Source: Arenibacter aquaticus (GTDB lineage Bacteria; Bacteroidota; Bacteroidia; Flavobacteriales; Flavobacteriaceae). Taken from it: a stretch of DNA of 64,000 nt. The notes under the pieces are model-generated. The model was not told where the DNA came from. It saw only the letters and a list, made by a program, of their open reading frames with translations, and made no database searches. This document shows, one piece after another, positions 18,775-24,635 of the stretch. Position 1 is the stretch's first letter; the number at the start of each line of letters is the position of its first letter. The stretch lies in the NCBI RefSeq assembly GCF_003957295.1, contig NZ_RQPJ01000002.1:682001-746000 (forward strand). Reading direction: 5' to 3'. Position numbers and translations under genes: made by a program.

Positions 18775-19368
18775 TTACTGCGGCAGTACTACCTTTATAT
18801 TTCTCCATTTCACCTTAATACCCCCTCCATCATGGATCTGCAGGGCAATGGAACCTTTGCCGTCCCCTATTTTCTTGTCAGTAATACTTACCATTTCCGT
18901 TCCATTGAGCCAAGAGGTTAAATTGTCCCCGGAAAGTTTTATTTTCATGGTATTCCATTCACCTTCTTTTAGCACCTTATCCTTTTTAGGATCTGGCTTA
19001 ATTAACCAACCTCTGCCATAGGATTCATAGACACCACCGGTATTGTGTCCGGGAGGGGCAACTTCTACCTGCCAACCGCTCACTTTGGTACCGTCTACAG
19101 TAGAGCGTACAAATACGCCACTATTGCCATTGGCCTCTTGCTTAAATTCTAGGGTAAGTTCAAAATCGTCATAATATTTATCGGTGGCCAAATATCCATA
19201 TTGCTTGTCCGGACCGCTTTCCGAAATCAATAATCCATCTTCCACGTACCATTTTTCTGTACCGTAAATGGTCCAACCCGTTAGGTCTTCCCCATTAAAT
19301 AGGGACATTTCTTGCGCTATTGCCGGTAAGGCGAACAGTGCCCAAAGAACTACTACTATATTTTTCAT
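18775..19368 (-). CDS. DUF1080 (3-keto-disaccharide hydrolase-type) secreted protein
   Basis: About 197 residues with signal peptide MKNIVVVLWALFALPAIAQ followed by one concanavalin-like jelly-roll DUF1080 domain. Motifs: LFNGEDLTGWTIYG, YVEDGLLISESG, DDFELTLEFKQEANGNSGVFVRS, GWQVEVAPPGHNTGGVYESYGRG, GEWNTMKIKLSGDNLTSWLNG, and IALQIHDGGGIKVKWRNIKV. Members act on glycans, with some shown to hydrolyse 3-keto-glycosides, but the domain is also common in proteins of unknown function. The ATG at 19368 is preferred over the one at 19377. It converges on the EEP gene with 4 bases between stops and shows no clear operon partner. Confidence 0.85.
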   Translation of the reverse strand: MKNIVVVLWALFALPAIAQEMSLFNGEDLTGWTIYGTEKWYVEDGLLISESGPDKQYGYLATDKYYDDFELTLEFKQEANGNSGVFVRSTVDGTKVSGWQVEVAPPGHNTGGVYESYGRGWLIKPDPKKDKVLKEGEWNTMKIKLSGDNLTSWLNGTEMVSITDKKIGDGKGSIALQIHDGGGIKVKWRNIKVVLPQ

Positions 19369-19475
19369 ATTGGTCATAATTTTGATTTATTAATTCAAGG
19401 TCAAAGCCATTCCTCTCCATGCCATTCCAGGATGGAACAAATTCTTTACCCCCTATAAACTTTGTATTCCAGGTG

Positions 19476-19934
19476 TTAGTTGAGCCACTGTGCCCAAGGG
19501 ATGCGACTAAGGATAAGCAACAATCCCAAACCGTAAAAAATGGTTATGGTCTTAAACTTCTTTGGACCCTCCATTACCTTTTTATGCTTGGACCAACCTA
19601 TGGTAATGAATACCAAAGCAATTATATTGATAAAGGGATGCTCCACGGCCAGCAAACGGGAAGCCGAGTTTAGTCCGCCCATTCCCAATGTCTTTATAGC
19701 ATTTAAGCCATTGGAAGACACAAAATAAAGTACCAGTCCCACAAGGAGTTGTAGATGGGATAAAATAAGGGCAAAGAGGCTTATCCTAAAATCTTTGGCC
19801 AAGGTAAAGTCTTTTTTTCCTGTCCAACCCAAGATGCCATTGGCTACTGCTAAAAACAGTACCGCCAATACCACGTAAGCAAAGTAAGAATGTAATGAGA
19901 GTATCCATTGATGCGCTAATCCGTAATCTTCCAT
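19476..19934 (-). CDS. four-helix membrane protein, cytochrome b-like
   Basis: A 152-residue integral membrane protein with about four transmembrane helices: HSYFAYVVLAVLFLAVANGILGW, ISLFALILSHLQLLVGLVLYFV, FINIIALVFITIGW and ITIFYGLGLLLILSRIPW. Histidines near or inside helices (HQW, LHSYF, SHLQ, VEHPF) are placed as in small cytochrome b-type proteins, so haem or quinone binding is possible but unproven. Similar proteins in Flavobacteriia carry assorted wrong names. The downstream stretch 19378-19475 holds no gene. Confidence 0.72.
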   Translation of the reverse strand: MEDYGLAHQWILSLHSYFAYVVLAVLFLAVANGILGWTGKKDFTLAKDFRISLFALILSHLQLLVGLVLYFVSSNGLNAIKTLGMGGLNSASRLLAVEHPFINIIALVFITIGWSKHKKVMEGPKKFKTITIFYGLGLLLILSRIPWAQWLN

Positions 19935-20164
19935 AGTTTTGTTTTAATGTATAAATGTAAGGATTTTTGGGAATAAAAAAACCGAATTACTCCCTATAAA
20001 CTCCACAGTTTAAAACTAGAAGAAAAAGCGCAAAAAATGTTGGGCGTTAAATGGATTAACATCAATTAATTAAGGGCTATTGAATAAAAAAAAAGTTTAT
20101 AGATCTATAATGCCAGTTCCTAATTCATCATAAATGGTTTTTAATTATTGTTATATGTAGGTTT

Positions 20165-20872
20165 TTACTTGACTCCTCCAAATGCTCCAAAGCACATGTT
20201 TTTATGCAAAATTTCAGTTTTTTTAAAGCCTACTTTTTTCATTAGTTCCAACTGATAAGTCATTGACCTTGGAGAGTCTTCTTTTTCTATATAATCAAAC
20301 ACTTTTCTTCTATAACCTTTCCCATCTACACTTTCTAAATAATCTCCATACCGTTCCCAGGTGTACTCATTTACAGCATTTATTTCTTGAGTTATCAAAT
20401 CTGAAATCATTAAACATCCACCTGGTTTTAATAAACTATATAATTTATTAAATGCAGTTTCCCAGTCTTTGTCATCTCTTAAATGATGTAAAACGGCCCC
20501 AGCCAATATAATATCGAAACTATTTTCTTTCAAATCTATTTTCCGAAAGTCTCCCTGAACTGTTTTAACTGGTTTATTCGTTTTTCCCGACACTCTTTCC
20601 CGTGCTTTATCCAGCATAGGTTTACTCAAGTCTACCAAAGTGCAGTTAAGATCAGTAATTTTAGATAACATCTTTAAACTATAATTTCCTGCACCACAAC
20701 CAATGTCCAATAAATTTTGAGCGTTGGGTTTTATTCTTTTTGCGGCTTCTGTTGAAAGTTCTAGAGATATTTTTGCATCAATTGTGGCTACTTGACCAGT
20801 ATCTAAATTTGAAAATCTTTCTACATCTTTATCAAATCGTTCTTTTATTTCCCTGATGGATGATTTCTTCAT
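20165..20872 (-). CDS. class I SAM-dependent methyltransferase
   Basis: A 235-residue Rossmann-fold methyltransferase. Motif I LLDIGCGAGNYSLKM lies near residue 65, followed by the acidic TLVDLSKPML, GDFRKIDLKENSFDIILAGAVLHHL, and LKPGGCLMISDL. The acceptor substrate is unknown; overall it resembles UbiE/TrmR-like small-molecule methyltransferases. Base composition is visibly more AT-rich than its left neighbours, and this is the first gene of the AT-rich island. It is divergent from a LysR regulator with 97 bases between starts, a classic regulator-target arrangement. Confidence 0.85.
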   Translation of the reverse strand: MKKSSIREIKERFDKDVERFSNLDTGQVATIDAKISLELSTEAAKRIKPNAQNLLDIGCGAGNYSLKMLSKITDLNCTLVDLSKPMLDKARERVSGKTNKPVKTVQGDFRKIDLKENSFDIILAGAVLHHLRDDKDWETAFNKLYSLLKPGGCLMISDLITQEINAVNEYTWERYGDYLESVDGKGYRRKVFDYIEKEDSPRSMTYQLELMKKVGFKKTEILHKNMCFGAFGGVK

Positions 20873-20918
20873 TGTTATAAGTTGTTATTTGCTATTTCAA
20901 ATGTATTATTCTTTTAAT

Positions 20919-20964
20919 TACCTTAAAAAGACTTATTTTGTCATCTAATGATACTTTTAAGGTA
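20919..20964. promoter_or_regulatory. 10-bp inverted repeat, candidate LysR operator
   Basis: In the divergent gap between the methyltransferase and lysR, TACCTTAAAA (20919-20928) and its exact complement TTTTAAGGTA (20955-20964) form a perfect 10-bp inverted repeat with a 26-base spacer. The right arm ends 5 bases before the lysR ATG. This fits an operator controlling both genes, but the arms are farther apart than a single T-N11-A LysR box, so two half-sites or a DNA loop would be needed. Confidence 0.5.
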
Positions 20965-20969
20965 TAGTA

Positions 20970-21833
20970 ATGGAGTTGAGGCATATAAAATATTTTATAG
21001 CAGTAGCAGACGAATTAAACTTCACAAAAGCTGCTGGGAAGCTTTGTATTTCCCAACCACCACTAAGTAGGCAAATAAAGGAACTTGAAAATGAACTTGG
21101 AGTTAGGTTGTTTGAAAGAAATAATAAAAAAGTAACTCTAACAGAAGCAGGCAAGTATTTTAAAAATGAAATAGTTTCTCAATTACAAGGTTTAGAATCG
21201 ATAGTTTTAAAAACTAGAAAAATTTCTGAAAATGTAAATGGTGAATACAGTATAGGATATATTAGTTCCACCTTTTCAGTTAAGATTTCTGAACTTGTTC
21301 AGTTCTTAACTGAAAAATATCCGTTTTTAAAGATAAAATTATACGAGGTATCTTCAGCCAAGCAGATTTTGGCCTTAGAACAAAATAAACTGGATTTAGG
21401 AATAATAAGGGCTCCTTTAATCTCTACTAAAATTAACTCTAAATTATGGTTTAAAGACTCTTATTCACTTGTTTTTAATAATAATTTAATTAAAAATGTA
21501 GAAGGTTTAGCGGAAGTGAAAGACCAAGTTTTCGTGTTTTTCAACAAAGATTATGCTCCTGTTTATTACAATTCTCTTGTTCAAATTTGTTCACAATACG
21601 GGTTTATCCCAAATATTGTTCACGAATCCAATAATATTAATTCCATAATTCAATTAGTAAGAAATGGATTAGGTGTTTCTATAGTTCCAAGTAGTATAAA
21701 AAATTGTCATAGATACTCTGAATTGTCATTTTTAGATTTAGGCAGTACTCTCACGACCGATGTCTTAATTACTACACCTAAGAAAGTGGAATCAGAAATA
21801 TCTGATTCAGCTATATCATTTTTATTGGAGTGA
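20970..21833 (+). CDS. LysR-family transcriptional regulator
   Basis: A 287-residue LTTR. The N-terminal winged helix-turn-helix is clear: MELRHIKYFIAVADELNFTKAAGKLCISQPPLSRQIKELENELGVRLFERNNKKVTLTEAG (residues 1-60, quoted here for its LysR signature in pieces: FTKAAGKLCISQPPLSRQI). The effector domain (about 90-285) contains YSIGYISSTFSVKI and LVRNGLGVSIVPSSI. It is divergent from the methyltransferase, its likely target, and has an inverted repeat just before its start. The gene is strongly AT-rich, as are the other island genes, which suggests acquisition. Confidence 0.92.
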   Translation: MELRHIKYFIAVADELNFTKAAGKLCISQPPLSRQIKELENELGVRLFERNNKKVTLTEAGKYFKNEIVSQLQGLESIVLKTRKISENVNGEYSIGYISSTFSVKISELVQFLTEKYPFLKIKLYEVSSAKQILALEQNKLDLGIIRAPLISTKINSKLWFKDSYSLVFNNNLIKNVEGLAEVKDQVFVFFNKDYAPVYYNSLVQICSQYGFIPNIVHESNNINSIIQLVRNGLGVSIVPSSIKNCHRYSELSFLDLGSTLTTDVLITTPKKVESEISDSAISFLLE

Positions 21834-21876
21834 TTTAAAATTTACACATAACCTAAGCATATAGACTACCAATTAT

Positions 21877-21931
21877 CAAGTTGCTATTAATATGGCACGA
21901 GAATGTTGCCTGTCTGACTGGATAGGCAGGC
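21877..21931. repeat. island hairpin repeat, copy A
   Basis: First of three related intergenic elements. It begins with a CAAGTTGCTATT-type segment, then TATGGCAC, and ends in the hairpin GCCTGTC (21908-21914) / GGCAGGC (21925-21931). Copy C at 23.5 kb matches it nearly base for base over about 55 bases. Confidence 0.65.
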
Positions 21932-21994
21932 TGGCTACAGGTAACTTTAATGAGCCTAATACAAACCCATTTAAAGTTATTTTTTAGTATTGCG

Positions 21995-22258
21995 TTAAGA
22001 CTTATCCATCAAACTCACATATTCCTCCAAAATTGGTTTTGCCTTTTCTATATCAGAATTTTTTATTTTTAAGCGTATGGTGTCCGTGGTTCCTCCATAA
22101 AAACCAGCTAAATTTCCTGAATTGAAGTCGTTTTGAACTATTCCATAAACTCCGATCGATTCTAGTTGATTTTTAAGACCAATAATAGCAACTTCGGTTC
22201 CCGAATAAAAATCAACGTATTGATTACCATTTTCCATTTTAAATGTTTTTATTTTCAA
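21995..22258 (-). CDS. DUF2007 domain protein (putative signal-transducing protein)
   Basis: An 87-residue protein of the DUF2007 type, a small PII-like alpha/beta fold of unknown function. The sequence runs VDFYSGTEVAIIGLKNQLESIG, then FGYGG-like loop AGFYGGTTDTIRLKIKNSDIEKAKPILEEY. In Bacteroidota these are often free-standing small proteins. The first ATG gives MKIKTFKMENGNQ; MENGNQ at residue 8 is an alternative start. It lies inside the AT-rich island, between hairpin repeat copies A and B. Confidence 0.7.
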   Translation of the reverse strand: MKIKTFKMENGNQYVDFYSGTEVAIIGLKNQLESIGVYGIVQNDFNSGNLAGFYGGTTDTIRLKIKNSDIEKAKPILEEYVSLMDKS

Positions 22259-22440
22259 TATACTCTATACCCTTTTCTTTCAAGTATTAATTTACACCCC
22301 ATAAGATAAATAAAATTGATAATAAGGATGATACCTTAACTCGTTTTATAACTGAAGATTCCACTCTTCACTATTTGGTAACATCTTTTGCCCCTATAAA
22401 AAGATATAGGCATGGTCTTGCCAATTGGATAATAGTAATC

Positions 22441-22482
22441 GTACGGCACCGGTAAGATGCCAGCCTGTCAGGATAGGTAGGC
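22441..22482. repeat. island hairpin repeat, copy B (diverged)
   Basis: ACGGCACC and AAGATGCC are followed by the hairpin GCCTGTC (22463-22469) / GGTAGGC (22476-22482). Compared with copies A and C the loop is shorter, but the stem stays pairable through G-T wobbles. Confidence 0.5.
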
Positions 22483-22513
22483 TAACTCCAGCTGGGGATT
22501 CTTCTTTAAACTG

Positions 22514-22675
22514 TTACTTTTTAGAACCCGCTTTTGAGCCTGAAGAAGAAACTTTTGAGCTTCCTCCAGATTTTCCTGGTGAGTTACTTCTTCCTCCACC
22601 GGAAGGTTTACCCGATGTTGATGGCCATCCGCCTGCATTTCCCTGTCCAGATTGTCCAGTTTTTCCTTTTCCCAT
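22514..22675 (-). CDS. small Gly/Ser/Lys-rich basic protein (53 residues)
   Basis: An ATG-initiated frame of 53 codons encodes a very biased protein: MGKGKTGQSGQGNAGGW, then PSTSGKPSGGGRSN, and a Ser/Lys/Gly tail ending GSKAGSKK. It is too short for routine gene finding. The opposite-strand open frame (22425-22748) reads as a Pro/Glu-rich mirror of it and is almost certainly the shadow. Composition suggests a disordered, nucleic-acid-binding or stress-type peptide; I do not recognise the family. It sits 40 bases downstream of the VOC gene on the same strand and could be co-transcribed with it. Confidence 0.6.
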   Translation of the reverse strand: MGKGKTGQSGQGNAGGWPSTSGKPSGGGRSNSPGKSGGSSKVSSSGSKAGSKK

Positions 22676-22715
22676 AATTCAAAATTTTATTGATTTATAT
22701 TATGTTTCTCTATTT

Positions 22716-23141
22716 TTAAAATTCGTTTGCAGTCCAAGGGTTGTATGAACCAAAATTCCATATACAGCCTTCAGTATCCTTGCATGTATAGCCACGTCCA
22801 CCGTATTCTTCATCTTTAATTTCTATTAGAATTTTTGCTCCCGCAGCAACGGCTCTCTTATAATGTTCATCAATTTTCTCAACTACAACATAAGATGCTT
22901 GAGTGTTATTTCCGTTGAGGCTTTCGGGTGTATTTACTAATTTTCCATATTCGTTTTCATTTTCAGAACTTAGCATAATCATAGAATTACCATATGTCAG
23001 TTGCGCGTGCACAATGGTATTATTCCTTCCTTCCACTATAAGATGTTTTTCAAATCCGAATGCGCTGCAAAGCCAGTCAATTGTAGTTAGGGCATTTTTG
23101 TATCGCATTGTCGGGATAATGTCTGCTTTGTTTTCCTTCAT
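22716..23141 (-). CDS. VOC-superfamily (glyoxalase/bleomycin-resistance-like) protein
   Basis: A 141-residue vicinal-oxygen-chelate protein of the PhnB/YdfR-like type. It begins with ADIIPTMRYKNALTTIDWLCSAFGFEKHLIVEG and ends VGGRGYTCKDTEGCIWNFGSYNPW-like (YGGRGYTCKDTEGCIWNF). Such proteins act as glyoxalases, dioxygenases or drug-binding resistance proteins; the metal ligands cannot be assigned with certainty, so function stays open. It is an island gene typical of cassette-like accessory content. Confidence 0.82.
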   Translation of the reverse strand: MKENKADIIPTMRYKNALTTIDWLCSAFGFEKHLIVEGRNNTIVHAQLTYGNSMIMLSSENENEYGKLVNTPESLNGNNTQASYVVVEKIDEHYKRAVAAGAKILIEIKDEEYGGRGYTCKDTEGCIWNFGSYNPWTANEF

Positions 23142-23265
23142 GCTTTTTTGATTCGTTTTCTACAACTTTAAGTTACAGAAAAGTGGTTGCTTTCTTCCTA
23201 ACCTATTCTGGAAAGTTCAGTTTTTAATTTGCACAGAACATAGGTACAAAGTGGCTCCTTTAACA

Positions 23266-23380
23266 GTTACCATGACGCACTATTAATCGTTTAATTTCCA
23301 TAAAAGTTTTTATAGTATACAGCGGAGGGAAAACACCAACCAAGTGTTTGTTTACATCTTCTCTAAGATAACGAAAATTG
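23266..23380. repeat. long direct repeat, left copy flanking the GNAT gene
   Basis: Starts GTTACC, passes CACTATTAATCGTTTAAT and AGCGGAGGGAA (23321-23331), then CCAACCAAGTGTTTG and TCTAAGATA. The same ordered blocks recur at 24311-24425, on the other side of the GNAT gene. Confidence 0.6.
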
Positions 23381-23486
23381 ATAAAAAGGACAATATCTGA
23401 ACAAGTTTTATTGGCATTATTTCCCGTCTTTCTTAACTGGCAGCCATCGTTTTCACATATAAAAAACAGACATCTGGACGGTCGAT

Positions 23487-23560
23487 CATGAAGTTGCTAT
23501 TGTTATGGCACATGCAAGATGCCTGTTTAATGGGATAGGCAGGCGCGCGCCAGCGGAGGG
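23487..23560. repeat. island hairpin repeat, copy C, plus CAGCGGAGGG motif
   Basis: GAAGTTGCTATT, TTATGGCAC and AAGATGCCTGTT parallel copy A. The hairpin is GCCTGTT (23521-23527) / GGCAGGC (23538-23544). A CAGCGGAGGG motif at 23551-23560 links this element to the long direct repeats. Confidence 0.65.
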
Positions 23561-23681
23561 TTTGTATATAGCAACAGTCCCTTATAATTGTAGATTACTG
23601 GATTTACACTAGTGACTTTCTATGAAGAACGGGACTAGTCTTTTCATAGGATACATTGTTAGCTGCTGGACTATCCGTCTT

Positions 23682-24218
23682 CTATTTATTGCCGTCAATT
23701 AAATCCAATTCCATAAACAACAAATAATTCTTAAATTCTGCTGGAATTTCCATTTCTGGATAAGGTTCAATGTCCCGAAATCCAAAACTTCTATATAAAG
23801 AGTGAGCAGCTTCCATAAACTTCGGGCTGTCGAGTCGAACTTTCTTGTAACCAGCTTTTTTCGATTCGACTAAAAGCCCTTCAAGTATTGCTCTTCCTGC
23901 ACCAATTCGTCTGAAAGTTGGGTCAACAAACATCCGTTTTATTTCTCCAATTTCGGAACTTATGCTTTTAAGGCTTCCAAGTCCGCATATTTTAGTTTCA
24001 CAAACAGCTATCATTAGTTGTCCGTGAGGTGGTTGAAATTTACTGATTTGTTGTATATCTTGTTCAACCGCTTCTTTTGGATTATGAGGATGAACACCAT
24101 AAAGTTCTTGCATTTTGTCATTACCCCAAACCAAATAGTCAAACCATAATTTTCTAATACTCTCAATATCGTCAGGAAATCTAGCACATCTTACTTCGAC
24201 ATTCGATTTTTTTGTCAT
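23682..24218 (-). CDS. GNAT-family N-acetyltransferase
   Basis: A 178-residue GCN5-related acetyltransferase. The acetyl-CoA binding motif A is IKRMFVDPTFRRIGAGRAILEGLL (R-R-x-G-x-G/A in RRIGAG), preceded by MIAVCETKICGLGSLKSI and followed by YKKVRLDSPKFMEAAHSLYRSFGFRDIEPY. The substrate is unknown. It lies inside the AT-rich island and is flanked on both sides by copies of the same direct repeat (23266-23380 and 24311-24425), which gives it a cassette-like look. Confidence 0.88.
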   Translation of the reverse strand: MTKKSNVEVRCARFPDDIESIRKLWFDYLVWGNDKMQELYGVHPHNPKEAVEQDIQQISKFQPPHGQLMIAVCETKICGLGSLKSISSEIGEIKRMFVDPTFRRIGAGRAILEGLLVESKKAGYKKVRLDSPKFMEAAHSLYRSFGFRDIEPYPEMEIPAEFKNYLLFMELDLIDGNK

Positions 24219-24635
24219 AGCTACTGTTTTTCGGTTTTGTCTGTTCGCCTTGCAGACAATGTAGATATAAAGTAACTTCTAACTATATTTCCATATTGTT
24301 ATTCTACATTGTTACCCTTAAGCACTACTAATCTTTAATAATTAAATTAATATTCTCTTTGGAGTGCAGCGGAGGGAATACTACAACCAAGCGTTGGCTT
24401 ATGCCCATCTAAGATAGTGATTTTATGGAGGTTTATACAGCATACCGACTAAGTGAAAAAAACAGCCAAAATACAAGGCGCTGCGTGCTTGCCACAGAAG
24501 AGCCGTTGTAAAACCTTTCTCAAATGCCATTATTTGACGCCCAACCAATGCGGTATCTCTTGGGGCCATAGGCTATTCTAAACTTTATTTCTTAAATTAA
24601 GACCTCAAATATAACCACCAACTATTCCAGTAGAA
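24219..24635. other. 417-base intergenic stretch, right edge of AT-rich island
   Basis: No supported gene. It contains the right copy of the long direct repeat (24311-24425). Beyond about 24470 the composition shifts (AAGGCGCTGCGTGCTTG, then GGTATCTCTTGGGGCC) toward the flanking chromosome, so the island boundary probably lies between 24430 and 24600. The sulfatase promoter should be near its right end. Confidence 0.55.
24311..24425. repeat. long direct repeat, right copy flanking the GNAT gene
   Basis: GTTACC, AGCACTACTAATCTTTAAT, GCAGCGGAGGGAA (24366-24378), ACAACCAAGCGTTGG and ATCTAAGATA occur in the same order and spacing as in the copy at 23266-23380. Identity is partial, roughly two thirds by eye. 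Confidence 0.6.

Larger units (their letters stand above)
23142..23681. other. 540-base intergenic stretch carrying repeat elements
   Basis: No supportable open frame on either strand. It holds one copy of the long direct repeat (23266-23380) and hairpin repeat copy C with a second CAGCGGAGGG motif (23487-23560). The remainder is AT-rich and featureless to me. Confidence 0.7.

Noticed and set aside
22425-22748. Plus-strand 107-codon open frame rich in Pro and Glu
   Set aside because: It mirrors the 53-residue Gly/Ser/Lys gene on the minus strand and runs into the VOC gene; composition is that of a shadow frame.
20100-24600. Classical integron with attC sites
   Set aside because: No tyrosine integrase gene in the window, and the GTTRRRY/RYYYAAC core pairs expected of attC were not found at the repeats.
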